From contig OZ345364.1 in NCBI GenBank assembly GCA_977006965.1, positions 2,294,001-2,358,000 of the forward strand: 64,000 bases of DNA, read 5' to 3'. Both the position numbers and the translations under genes were made by a program. The notes under the pieces were generated by a model that made no database searches, was not told where the DNA came from, and worked only from the letters and a program-made list of their open reading frames with translations. How positions within the stretch are numbered: the first letter of the stretch is position 1; every line of letters starts with the position of its first letter. This document shows, piece by piece, positions 51,067 to 60,779 of the stretch. The DNA is from Phymatolithon calcareum. Lineage: Eukaryota; Rhodophyta; Florideophyceae; Hapalidiales.

Positions 51067-51720
51067 CTAGAAGTTCCACCACGGAGCACCTCCGGTACGG
51101 AAGTCAGTTTCCTTCCAGCTCTTGAGGACGACGTTGCCACCCTCGTCATACTCGACGTGTTCCAGAGCAAGAGGAAGGGGAGCGGGACCGCGGACGACTG
51201 CGCCCTCTGGCGAGTACTGGCTTCCATGACAAGGACACTTGAACTTGTTCTCCGCCGCATTCCACGGCACGACGCAACCGAGATGGGTGCACACGGCGTT
51301 CAGCGCGAAGTATTCCAGGTCCGTCTTATCATCATTGACAATAAGGTAAGTCGCGTCACCGCGGAGTCCCTCCACGAGCTCGCGCGAACCAGCATTATGA
51401 CTCTCAATATATTTGTCTTTTTTGATATTATTGCCCAGTGCGTCCCTCGCGATGAGACCATCGCCTCCAGAGCCGGTGCCGACCGGCACGAAAAAGGCCA
51501 CGAATGGAGCGGCCGTGGCAAGCGCGGCAGCTGACGTGGTTCCGAAAAGAACTACATTCAATAAGTTACGCTTCGCCATGTCCGGAACATCATCGCTGCT
51601 TACCGCAGCCATTCTTGGACCGCGAATTGCGGGTCGGCGCTGTGGCGACAAAGAAGAACTTGAGCTCCATGTGCTGCGCGCGGAGAGGGGAATGGAACCT
51701 ACAAACGCCATAGTGACCAA
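51067..51720 (-). CDS. petC: Cytochrome b6f Rieske iron-sulfur protein
   Basis: 217 aa. The first about 40 residues (SARSTWSSSSSLSPQRRP) are a Ser/Arg-rich plastid transit peptide. Next come the PDMAKRNLLNVVLFG stretch and one membrane span, then the soluble Rieske domain. The 2Fe-2S ligands are in CTHLGC (Cys144, His146) and CPCHGS (Cys162, His165); Cys149 and Cys164 form the family disulfide. The C terminus GGAPWWNF is typical of plastid, not mitochondrial, Rieske proteins. It carries electrons from plastoquinol to cytochrome f. Start could be Met1 or Met4. Confidence 0.98.
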   Translation of the reverse strand: MVTMAFVGSIPLSARSTWSSSSSLSPQRRPAIRGPRMAAVSSDDVPDMAKRNLLNVVLFGTTSAAALATAAPFVAFFVPVGTGSGGDGLIARDALGNNIKKDKYIESHNAGSRELVEGLRGDATYLIVNDDKTDLEYFALNAVCTHLGCVVPWNAAENKFKCPCHGSQYSPEGAVVRGPAPLPLALEHVEYDEGGNVVLKSWKETDFRTGGAPWWNF

Positions 51721-52614
51721 GGAAGTTAGGTGACGAGTACGGCGAAGTTCAATGAAGAAGGTGAGTGTGTTGCGTGAGGTCGGGTCTGGCCGGCGTGCAC
51801 GTCCTTAGCTGACGGAGGCGGCTTAGATTGAATGCTCAGGTCAAGAGAACCACAGGTTTTTGAGCTAAGTAGGATCTTGGCGGCTTCAAAATGGGTTCAA
51901 ATTGAAGTCATTGTCATACTTGGAGATCACGACCTTACTCGTTGTTTATCTCGCGCTATCTGTCTTAGAAGTAATCAAAAATAAAGTCTTCCATTCATCG
52001 CCATAAGCTTGCGAACTATCAATCGCATCAAAATATCATCTAAAAGTTTACTATACGACATATCGTACATATAATACACTGCAGTGTATGGTTCCACGCA
52101 ATTCGCATCCGCTTTGTCATATTGCTGTATAGACAATCCCATAGGATTGGCTCCTGGATGAACAAGCTTTGCATCTACTGTTCTGAAAACACAATTATGG
52201 AACAATAATTTGGCTCTTGGATGAACACGTTTTGCATTTACTGTTCTGAAAATACAATTAATGTACACAATAATTAAGGTAAGGTTACAGTACAATTGCA
52301 CGGTTTTCATCATACATGAAAACGTGCAATTTTATCAGAACTCTTTATCATATCATATTGGCTATGGCAGGTTGCCGAGCTCAGAGCTATTTCAGGCGAC
52401 ATTACTGCTGTACTGAACGAATATGAAGAACTTATCATATTGGTGCCTGACTGAACTCTAACAAAGCTATTTGTTCGATAGGACCAATGAAACGAACACA
52501 AGTGGGAGATAGTTGTTTTTTGATCTTCTCTAGTTCACGGACGACGACCATCTCCACCCCACCAGCCCATCCGTCGAACTGGAAGATTACTTTCGTCCTC
52601 TGCATTCTCCCAAG
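51721..52614. other. Divergent intergenic with tandem repeat
   Basis: Contains the promoters of petC and PUF6 and the two-copy tandem repeat at 52147-52273. AT-rich, no gene seen. Confidence 0.45.
52147..52273. repeat. Two-copy tandem repeat, about 63-bp unit
   Basis: The units TTGGCTCCTGGATGAACAAG... and TTGGCTCTTGGATGAACACG... differ at roughly ten positions and share CTACTGTTCTGAAAA-type and CAATAATT segments. Confidence 0.9.
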
Positions 52615-54513
52615 ATGGCAGAGTCAAAACATACGCAGATGAGTGCAAACAATGTCGCAGACGGTCGTGTCCAGAAGAGAAAGCGCTATGATGCAAAACC
52701 GGAGCGTTCGTTCCGGCGCGATGAGCGACGCGAACTGATGAACAGGGCAAAGTCTCTGTGGGAGGCATTGCGACCGAAAGCTACCGGCAAGGAAAAGTCG
52801 CAGAAGCTCGTTGGTGACCTCATCGATATTTTGAGCGGGCGAGTTGTAGAATTTGTGTTTCGGCATGACGGGTCGCGAATTGTTCAGTGGATGCTTTCAG
52901 ACGGAAGTGAAGAGCAGAAAACTCTTGTTCTCAATGAGCTTCTCAAGGGGTCTGAAAAGAAAGCGATGCCCGGAGAACAGCCTTTTTTTGTCCGTCTGGC
53001 ATCAGACCGCTATGGGAAGCATTTGGCCACCAAGCTTTTACGAATTGCGGACAAATCTCATCGCTCGCAGGTGTACTCCCGGTATCTGCGAGGAAACGTG
53101 TCCATCCTCATGAAGACCACCAGCGGTGCGGATACGCTTGATATCGCATTCCAAACCATTGTGACGGCAGCAGAACGCTCGCATCTTGTGCTGGAACTTC
53201 TATTTTCGAAGGAACCGAAATTGCTGGAAGGTATCAATGCGAAGCTTTCCAAGGAAGATACAAACATCACCGGTCAGGATGGAAATGTACTAAAAGTGAA
53301 GAAAGCGGTTGAGTTTGCGAGCTGCATTGGTCTTCTCGGCGATGGTTTCAAGAAGCAGATTTTGGAATCTGCGGCGGCGACGCTGAATCAATTTATCGAC
53401 AAGGAAAGCTCATTGCGGATGAATATTGTGCATTGCGCTCTGAAGGAGTATTTCGAAGTGGTCATGCAGCAATGTCCCGCGTCGCAAACGCAGGAAATGG
53501 CAGGACTGCTCGCGCCGTCCATTGTACATTTAACGCATACAAAGGCTGGCGCTCACGTAGCGATTTCTTGTGTCAAAGTTCTGGATGCAAAGCACAGAAA
53601 GAAGGCCGTGCGGTCTTTGAAGTCGCATGTAAGGAAAATCGCAGAAGACGAGTTTGGGCACCGAGTACTGCTTGCTTTTCTGGAATGGATGGATGATACG
53701 AAGATTGTTGGAAGTATTGTGTACACTGAGATCTTATCCAAGTCAAAAGTTGCGATGGAATTAGCAGGACAGGACGATACGAAGAGTAGCAAGAAGCAGG
53801 CAAAGAATGCAGGTTCTGAGGCAAATGATATTGAGTTTCTCTCAACTCTATGCAGGCACAAATATGGAAGAATGATAATTCTCCATCTCTTGGTACACAA
53901 GCAAACGCGGTACTTCAACCCCGATGTTTACGGCCATGTGTGGGCGGAGATTGATGACGAGAAATTCGGCAAGATGTCCAAGAAAGATTCGAACGTGCGT
54001 CGCACGGAACTTCTGGATAAGGTGAGGCCCGCTCTGAAAATTTTGGTTGAGCTCAAAATGGAGGCTCTCCTGGGGCATCACTTTTCTGCCCCTGTTGTCA
54101 TCGGTGCGTTACAGGAACCGTTTTTGAAAGACACTGTTGCGTTGGCAGTATCGGCAATCTTGAACGACGAAGAGAAGAGGAAAAATCTGAAAAGCAATGT
54201 GTGCAGTCGGAAGACGCTATGCACGCTTTTCAAAATTGGCGAATCTGATTTTGCGAATAAGATTGTCGACTTCTGTGGAGCTGATGTCGCGGTGGACCTG
54301 GCGATGGACCAGAACTGCATTGGGGCTGTGAAAAACTTGTTAATGGCGACAGAGAAGTCAGAAGCTGCACAAGCTGTTGTGAACGCCAAGTCTCAAATTA
54401 AGAAAGCGGCGGCGGGTAATGAAAGGTCAAAGAGTATAGCGGCCGAGCTGTTAAAGCGAGCACAAATGCTGACTGCTTTTGATAATATTATGGGAGGGGC
54501 AATTCCTGAATAA
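52615..54513 (+). CDS. PUF6: PUF6/PUM3-type RNA-binding protein
   Basis: 632-aa single-exon protein of the divergent Pumilio family found in nucleoli. A basic N terminus (KRKRYDAKPERSFRRDERR) is followed by helical repeats from about residue 70: VEFVFRHDGSRIVQWML, RYGKHLATKLLR, then TKAGAHVAISCVK, EDEFGHRVLLAFLEW and HKYGRMIILHLLVH. The C-terminal region after about residue 420 resembles the CPL domain of this family. Yeast Puf6 acts in 60S ribosome assembly and ASH1 mRNA repression; the human protein is PUM3. The short N terminus and length near 630 aa fit the family. Confidence 0.93.
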   Translation: MAESKHTQMSANNVADGRVQKRKRYDAKPERSFRRDERRELMNRAKSLWEALRPKATGKEKSQKLVGDLIDILSGRVVEFVFRHDGSRIVQWMLSDGSEEQKTLVLNELLKGSEKKAMPGEQPFFVRLASDRYGKHLATKLLRIADKSHRSQVYSRYLRGNVSILMKTTSGADTLDIAFQTIVTAAERSHLVLELLFSKEPKLLEGINAKLSKEDTNITGQDGNVLKVKKAVEFASCIGLLGDGFKKQILESAAATLNQFIDKESSLRMNIVHCALKEYFEVVMQQCPASQTQEMAGLLAPSIVHLTHTKAGAHVAISCVKVLDAKHRKKAVRSLKSHVRKIAEDEFGHRVLLAFLEWMDDTKIVGSIVYTEILSKSKVAMELAGQDDTKSSKKQAKNAGSEANDIEFLSTLCRHKYGRMIILHLLVHKQTRYFNPDVYGHVWAEIDDEKFGKMSKKDSNVRRTELLDKVRPALKILVELKMEALLGHHFSAPVVIGALQEPFLKDTVALAVSAILNDEEKRKNLKSNVCSRKTLCTLFKIGESDFANKIVDFCGADVAVDLAMDQNCIGAVKNLLMATEKSEAAQAVVNAKSQIKKAAAGNERSKSIAAELLKRAQMLTAFDNIMGGAIPE

Positions 54514-56707
54514 AAACATAAAGTTGCAGTAGGTTGATGCACAAACGTTTTATGTTCTTCACGTCCTCCTAGTTTCAAGGCACATGTAGACACTATGATG
54601 GCACACATAGCGGAATCGGGGACAGACACTGCAGCAAGCTCGGTTTGGACTTGATGTACTTTCGAAAAACGTTCAAGACCATGGCCATGAAGACGATCAC
54701 CCTCTCCATCTATGCTCACATTTCATTCACTGTAAATTGCGCCAGACGCTCAGATTGTTCACGGCAAACACATTGAGTTTGGGGTTGTAAAAATCAGGGG
54801 AAAGTGTTCAATTATCTTACAGTTGAGGAGAATAGATCGATTTAGCGCTTGTAGAAGCCTCAACCTGAAGGTGTAGGTGAATATGAGGTCCCGGCGTATG
54901 GTCTTAGCATCAAAGAGCAGATCGAGCTCGGGAGCCATCCGCAACAGAATAACTAGAGCGATTACATCAACTGCGACTTTATTTTCGGTTCAGTTGCTTA
55001 GGTTGAGGTCCTTTGGAGCCTTTCCAAGCCTTCGAGCATATTCTACCGGATATTCGTAAGAGCATTATCCCAATCTTCTCAAGGTCAGCCGGCAGTTCTG
55101 GGATGAGGCACTCCTAGCTGAAGCGGATGAAACGACAAGGACTAAAGGAGTGGAGAAGCAGATTCATCTTGAGGTGGAACAAAAGAATTGTCGATCGATG
55201 ACTGAAGAATTGTGCCTGAAGATCGATTACGTATCTCCTTCAAAGTGAAACAATGAGTTGTTTGCTTGGCTGTTGGTTCGACATTGTTATGTGATATTTA
55301 GAAAATGCGATTGCGCGTTGATGCTTGGCCAGTATTGCAAAAAATATTCAAGCAGTACTTTTTAAGGTACTCTTGTTAGATTGCTCGATACAACATGTTT
55401 TGTTTTCAGTATCGCAATCTGGATTTCCAGCTGGCCAGATGCGGCAATTAAAATTGCAGCTGGTATTGATTGCAATCGCAAATAAATAAATTGTCCTACC
55501 TCTGGATGTGGCGCAAGTGCTGAAGTTGGCAAACTGAACTTTTGACGCATCGAATGTTGCCCTGCTCCAGCCGGCTGCCTTCCAATCGTTTGAGGTTCCA
55601 CCCCGAGAGATGAAGCGATTACGTTTTTAATGCGACTTCGTGTAATTGTAAGTTTTTATTTTAGAAGCCCTCAACGTTGGCATTGGCCAACACCGGAGCA
55701 GCTTCCCGTGTCTACTTTCTTAACGCACTACCATCCTCTTTCGTAAACATACTATATCACACTATCATTTCTCCTGACATATGGGTCGCCAGGCCAGAAG
55801 CTCGTCTATCGCAGTTTTCGATCACCGAAAGTGCGAATCTCTTCATTTCGAAAGTTTATGACGATCACGTACCGACCCATGAGCGCGTTGTCCTGGTACC
55901 GGACCTCTTTCCAAGCCTATCCAAGGTCAGCTGTACACATGTGGGCAAGAAAGATTTGCTTACGGCAGCTGGCGACCTCTTTATAGATCCAAATTCGATG
56001 GGAATATCCTTGTAAGCAGAGGGTCCTACACGCCGCTTTCTTGAAATTGGCTATTCAAAGAAGACGATAGCGGAAGATTTAAATCTTCCTGATGCTCAAT
56101 TGAAGATCGCATGCAATCATCCTTTGAGCTGCAGCATGCACCTTTTATGAGAATGAATGGAAATTTCAATTTCACTTCCCCATCGTTGAAGTGCGCTCAC
56201 TGGCTGAAACAGTGTCAATGTCCATTGTTTCAGCCAGTGAGCGCACTTCAACGATGGGGAAGTAGGCCCTTAACCTATTGCGACGTGGCATGCGAGGAAG
56301 ATGCCATTCTGCTCGTATTCATTGGGGCGACTAAAGCGCTCAGGAGAAGTCCCTAGATACAACCAATACCGGGAGATTGTTTCTCGAGTATGATAGCGTA
56401 GGGTTTACCAGAATCTAACACACTGACAACAAAATTGTACAATTTTTCTAAAACAATTGTACAATTTTTATTACATGCGAAAAGGTTTAATCAAAGTAAG
56501 CTGCGGACCTAGCTTCAGTATCAAATTTGGACATTTGTAGTAGAATCAAATCAGGACTTCAGCCGCTGACGTTAACCGCCGCGCTACAGTGTATGTACAC
56601 ATAGCTACCTACATTGACCTCACCAGATTTGCGCGCGACCTTGAAAAGCATCAACTCCCCCTGTGCTGCAACCGGTCCATATCCCCAGTGCCCATCACCT
56701 CTGCGCC
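54514..56707. other. Intergenic, 2.2 kb, hairpin and relics
   Basis: No clear gene. One plus-strand ORF, 55677-56015 (112 aa), has protein-like stretches (THERVVLVPDLFPSLSK) but no motif I know, and could be an old coding fragment. There is a long perfect hairpin at 56174-56263, and repeated ACAATTGTACAATTTTT near 56434-56470 forms a smaller palindromic pair. Confidence 0.4.
56174..56263. repeat. Perfect hairpin, 38-bp arms
   Basis: The arm 56174-56211 (ACTTCCCCATCGTTGAAGTG...) is matched exactly by 56226-56263 around a 14-nt loop, the longest perfect hairpin in the window. Confidence 0.98.
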
Positions 56708-57136
56708 ATGTCCGCCTTTGGGCTGTGGTCCGTCCCGCTAGCCATGGGGCTAGCGTATGCGCCGCACTTCGCCAAGGTCGTGCTCCTCAAACGTAATTCC
56801 GCGTACAGCAGCGCAACCCCGCGCGACGTGGCCTCCCAGATGAAGTTGGTCGATCCGCAGAAGCGTTCTCTCATCATGCGATTGCAAGGAGCACACGCGA
56901 ATCAGCTGGAGATGCTGGGCGTTTACGCGGCAGGTGTTGCCGTGGCGACCGCGGTCGGCGTTGTGCCGGCAACCATAACGAAGGTGGCGAGACTATACAT
57001 CGGCGCTCGCGTCGCTTACAATGTGGCGTACGCGGCGCCGCAGGTTGGTAATGGCGCGCTGCGCTCGCTGTCTTTCACAGGGGCTTTCGGAGCGGCTGTG
57101 TGGATGTGGTGCGCGGCGGCTCGCGCGATTGTTTGA
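56708..57136 (+). CDS. MAPEG-like membrane protein, array copy 1
   Basis: 142 aa from MSAFGLWSVPLAMGLAYAPHF, chosen over the upstream Met at 56663 because copy 3 starts with the matching MSSFALWSVPVAVGLAYAPHF. Four hydrophobic spans are expected. Between the first and second lies RLQGAHANQLEM, matching the RxxxAHxNxxE signature of MAPEG (microsomal glutathione transferase and leukotriene synthase-related) proteins. These are usually endoplasmic or other internal membrane enzymes that use glutathione; substrate unknown. It is the only intact copy fully in the window. Confidence 0.85.
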   Translation: MSAFGLWSVPLAMGLAYAPHFAKVVLLKRNSAYSSATPRDVASQMKLVDPQKRSLIMRLQGAHANQLEMLGVYAAGVAVATAVGVVPATITKVARLYIGARVAYNVAYAAPQVGNGALRSLSFTGAFGAAVWMWCAAARAIV

Positions 57137-57387
57137 GGCGATTGAATAAGTGGTTCGATGAGGAAATAGTGCAAGTTATTTCTCAATTCCATTTGTTAAC
57201 TGCTGTCCAGATAAAAGACATTCTGAATGTGCTATGATGATACATTAGTCAAAGCAAAGTTGTTTTCTCTTGACGAGGAGACTGTTTTTATTTATTGTTC
57301 TTCCTGAACGAGACACAATTTTTTTGTCGAAGTGGCACAGCGACATGAAACAACTTGAAAAAAGACGAATAGTGGAAATAGTGTGTT
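57137..57387. other. 3' flank of MAPEG copy 1, duplicated
   Basis: The sequence after the stop (AGTGCAAGTTATTTCTC, TATTTATTGTTCTTCC, CATGAAACAACTTG) recurs after the stop of MAPEG copy 2 at 58986-59200, which shows that gene and flank were duplicated together. 57373-57387 is the left target duplication of the LINE insertion. Confidence 0.8.
57373..57387. repeat. LINE target-site duplication, left copy
   Basis: TGGAAATAGTGTGTT, repeated exactly at 58110-58124 on the other side of the LINE insertion. Confidence 0.9.
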
Positions 57388-58109
57388 CTTTCTTTCTTTA
57401 TTGCGGAAAGATCGCTCACACTTATGGTAAGCGTCTAGAGCTGTTTTGCAACAGCATCTCATTGTTCAGAAATTTGAGTACGGCTAGGGGTCTCTCACGG
57501 CATACCTCTTCTACAGTCTTTTTTCCCACTCGGCCAATATATTTTCGTCGTGAGGCGGAACGTCCACCACATCGTAGGATTAGGTGTTCGGTAGTTTCCT
57601 TGGAACCAGAATTACAGGCCTTGCACATTGGATCGTACGGAATTACTTCCATATTGCATCCGTGGTGAAAAGTGGCAACCGTTGGGGTGCAGTCTCCAAT
57701 CAGCTGGTGCAGCATCACCTCTGCTCGTCTATGCGATATGGGAAGGTCTTCTGTAAGAGTTGGAACGACGACTGGATCGAATTTGGAAGGCGGCCTGATG
57801 ATGGATCTTGCTGCTTCGAGTGTCAGAGGAACTTTCTGGTGGTCCAGAAGGTTAGATTCGTAGATACCCATTCGAGCTAATTCGTCGGCAGCGTCATTTC
57901 TTGGAATTCCACAGTGGCTAGGAATCCAAATGCCTTCGACAAAGATACCCTTGGACATCAGCTGCTCCAGAAGGCCCCAAAGTTTCCGTATCATCTCCCC
58001 GTATCCCCTCGGTTCACCGTCAATGGCATCGATAGCGCTCCTACTGTCAGTGAACCACCGTATAGTGCTTCCAGGTGCGAATGGGATCTTCAACACTTCT
58101 TGGAACGCA
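57388..58109 (-). mobile_element. 5'-truncated LINE insertion, copy B
   Basis: 722 bp on the minus strand. The element's 3' end is at 57388, with a short (AAAG)n tail (CTTTCTTTCTTT on the plus strand). The coding part is open: RNase H residues include IRWFTDSRSAID (catalytic Asp) and CGIPRNDAADELAR; a C-terminal CKAC...H...C zinc motif (SGSKETTEHLILRC) follows, as in RNase H-bearing non-LTR elements. The 5' end is truncated within RNase H. The longer ORF continuing to 58474 fuses element sequence to flanking DNA and is not a native gene. Exact flanking duplications show a recent target-primed insertion. Confidence 0.93.
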
Positions 58110-58124
58110 TGGAAATAGTGTGTT
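58110..58124. repeat. LINE target-site duplication, right copy
   Basis: Matches 57373-57387 exactly over 15 bp. Confidence 0.9.
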
Positions 58125-58129
58125 AATAG

Positions 58130-58354
58130 ATGACCCGTCGAATCAACAAGCTTCACGATTTCTGTGCCTTTTTTAAAGCCGCGTTTTCGCTCTTTCTGTA
58201 GCACGATTCCTCTGCATAATGATCTTGTGCTTTCGAGAGTTTTGAAAGATAGTGAGGAGCTTGGCAATGAAAATTCCAACGATCTTTGTACTCCGTTGTT
58301 TGATCGATATTGCAGTCGAGACAGGCACAGGACTAGAAAAAGAATGCAAGACAT
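58130..58354 (-). pseudogene. Small secreted protein gene, broken array copy
   Basis: Homologous at DNA level to the intact gene at 59258-59476 (shared ACCCG.CGAATC..CAAGCTTCA at the 3' end and CTGTCTCGACTGCA in the middle). The start (MSCILFLVLCLSRLQ) keeps a hydrophobic signal-like segment, but a deletion shifts the frame and no stop occurs at the matching place. It lies immediately right of the LINE insertion. Confidence 0.65.
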
Positions 58355-58904
58355 ATTACAAGCTTCATGAACAAAGCCATTGGAAAAAGCACGACTCGGA
58401 AGCTTCGCACAAGTCGAGGAACGGTAATGAGCGGTCTTCTTCGGTCGGTTTGCCCAAGTGCACGAGTCACTCAAACGGATTTATATTCTGTTTGATCTTG
58501 GCTAGTAGAAGAGCAGTTTTTTAGTCGGAGAACCGTTGGCGATGTATTTTTATGCATTGGAGACGTCATTGTGGACTGGACATGATGTGCTTAACCGTTT
58601 GACGACATGCGAGCGGGCTTGTCGCGAAATTTGGGACGATTACAGTCGCTGTTCCTCCGGCCACAGTAGCGAAGGCGATCAGGGTGACCATCTTGACGTT
58701 CGTTTCGTAATGTGTTTCCCGGAGCTGAAGATGCTTTTCTGTAATCACCTGTCCCACAAAAGGCTCACAAGGCATTGCTTTATTTTTTCGCTGAACTATG
58801 TCTACGTAGATAAAGACAGGTCGTTATTCCATCTACGAAAGCACCCCTCTGGCTGCCCCTCTAAATATCCTTTGATTCCATGCGGTAAAAACACAATGGC
58901 TCCA
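58355..58904. other. Array spacer and degraded MAPEG copy 2 body
   Basis: 58360-58545 resembles 59477-59640 in part (upstream region of the secreted-protein gene in each unit). The first part of MAPEG copy 2 should lie here but is not readable. A minus-strand ORF at 58566-58775 contains LRETHYETNVKMVTLIAFAT, faintly like the MAPEG signature in inverted orientation; I would not rely on it. Confidence 0.4.
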
Positions 58905-58985
58905 CGACCTACGCGTCCACCTTGGCGGCCAGCGGGAAGGCCTAGGGCGTGGGTGTACTGTGCAGCGGTTGGGGTGATTGTTTGA
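58905..58985 (+). pseudogene. MAPEG copy 2, 3' end remnant
   Basis: The last codons read AWVYCAAVGVIV and stop, against AVWMWCAAARAIV and stop in copy 1, followed by the same 3' flank. Upstream coding sequence is lost or scrambled. Confidence 0.75.
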
Positions 58986-59257
58986 TGTGTTGCTTCAGTG
59001 GTGTAGCTTGGAATTAGTGCAAGTTATTTCTCTCGGTTCTTTTTGCCGACTGTTCTCAAGATACAGGAAGATCTGAGTGATGATACTCTTGTCAAAGCAA
59101 ACTTGTATAATATTGGCATGGGGCCTATCTCTATTTATTGTTCTTCCAAAACGAGAAACAAATGAGTTTTCTTGAGGCAGCAAAGAGTCATGAAACAACT
59201 TGGATAAAGAGGCATAAAACAAAAGGCACATGGTCGACCCGACGAATCTGGCAAGCT

Positions 59258-59476
59258 TCATATTTTCAGTGAACCTTTTGTAGCGCCTTTTCTCCTCTTT
59301 TTGGCAGCAAATTTTTTCTGTGGCTCCAAGTGCTGCTTGTAAATTTCTATGTAGACAGCATCCATCTGTGCAGCCACCTGTGAAATCTGCTCTGCGGGCG
59401 ATAACTTTACTGCAGTCGAGAGAGACGCAGGGCTAGTGTGTCCCACGAAAACAAGCCATAAGAAGGCAAGACACAT
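59258..59476 (-). CDS. Small secreted Lys-rich protein
   Basis: 72 aa. A hydrophobic start (MCLAFLWLVFVGHTSPAS) looks like a signal peptide with a likely cut after the Ser/Ala stretch. A helical middle (EQISQVAAQMDAVYIEIYKQ) and a very basic tail (QKKFAAKKRRKGATKG) follow. It converges on MAPEG copy 2, and a broken version sits in the same position beside MAPEG copy 1, so the two genes form a repeated unit. No family recognised. Confidence 0.55.
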   Translation of the reverse strand: MCLAFLWLVFVGHTSPASLSTAVKLSPAEQISQVAAQMDAVYIEIYKQHLEPQKKFAAKKRRKGATKGSLKI

Positions 59477-60779
59477 CGATACTTTGATTTAGAGAGCCAT
59501 TGTAAGGAACTCGATTCGGCAGCTTCGCGCAAGCCGACAAACAGCGTTGAGCAGGGACGCCCGCTTGCTTGGGTCAGTCAACAGGATTGATATGAAGTGC
59601 TCATCTTGAGCTACTTTCTAGAAGGGCAGTCTTAAGTTGGCGAAATATCGTTGTGGTAAATTTCGCTTTGCAGAGGTCATTGTCGGCAGGCCATGCTGTA
59701 CTACTCTATTTGAGGACTCTCGGGCGGGGGTGCCGTCGAAAATTCGGCGGTTAAAATTGTTCTTCTGCCGAGCATGCAGTAGTCGTGGAGGTCACGAAGC
59801 TGTACAAGGCGGTTCTTTCCCAATTTGGCGCAGAGCTGCAGGCTGCCTATGGTGCGCTTAGAGCGTCTTTACCGGGACCTAATTTGCCCACCCATCCTAT
59901 TTTTGGGCTTGAGCCGTAAAATTGTACCCCAACGAATGGCCTTTCCCAAAGATTAGGTTTAGCTGGGCATTTTCAGCGCCCAAACTCGGCGAAATTGGGC
60001 GCTCGGAATGGGCGCTGCCCAAATTGAACCTCGGCACATCTCAAAGATAATAAACAATTTGAGATCCAAGTTCTGTGACGTGTTCTTATTGCAAGGACGA
60101 AAATGGTGCACGTTCCCTTCCTGGATGTCATTGCAGAAAGTACGCAGAACCCACAATGGTCTTTGGTTGATCAAAATGGGAGTTACAATGTCGGCAGAGG
60201 GATACTGCTTGTGATTTTCTATTTCAAAAGCTCCCAACACCTTAATTTGAGTAAATTTATCAGGGCCGCTTCTCACTCGTCCGTGGCGGTCACACTCTAT
60301 TCTCCTACAATCTCCTTAATTCGGATAGCTCTTCCCGTGAGGGCCCGAGTGAGTCTATTGCATTCTGTCTCTTGGTCCATTTCCGTGAATCGCAGTGCTC
60401 GCTGACTCAATCAACGCACCGGTTGCAAAGTATGTCGCCAAAGTTGATTAAATCTCCCCAGTGGGACTCTGTTGAAAATCACTGTTAGGCACCTTAGACG
60501 CATGTTTCTGTCTCTTATATGTAGTACTCCTGGTAGCTTGTTCCGCTTGTCTATTGGGATATTTACTATCCGCCCTTCTTCCTCCTTCTAGCCTTTAACA
60601 GTTGCATCTATGATACTCGGCACTTCTCCGACAACTTGCTGTCTGCCGCTTGTTTTAACGCTCCTTTAAGGTACTCCTCTTCTCTGAGATATCCGATATT
60701 ATCTGATGCGTCTTCCAAATCCTCTTTTCTTCCTCTATATTCTTCTGTCTCTTCCATGTGCTTCTTCCGTCTAACTAGA
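59477..60779. other. Intergenic, no gene seen
   Basis: 59477-59640 is the duplicated unit's upstream region. 59890-60040 has several GGGCGC/GCGCCC and TTGGGC/GCCCAA pairs able to form small hairpins (for example GCGCCCAA...TTGGGCGC at 59980-60003). The rest is pyrimidine-rich without ORFs of note. Confidence 0.4.

Noticed and set aside
57422-58474. 350-aa ORF as one gene
   Set aside because: Only the part up to 58109 is LINE. The N-terminal part is flanking DNA beyond the target duplication, joined by chance.
58566-58775. Inverted MAPEG fragment on the minus strand
   Set aside because: Similarity to the MAPEG signature is only a few residues; too weak to call without an alignment.
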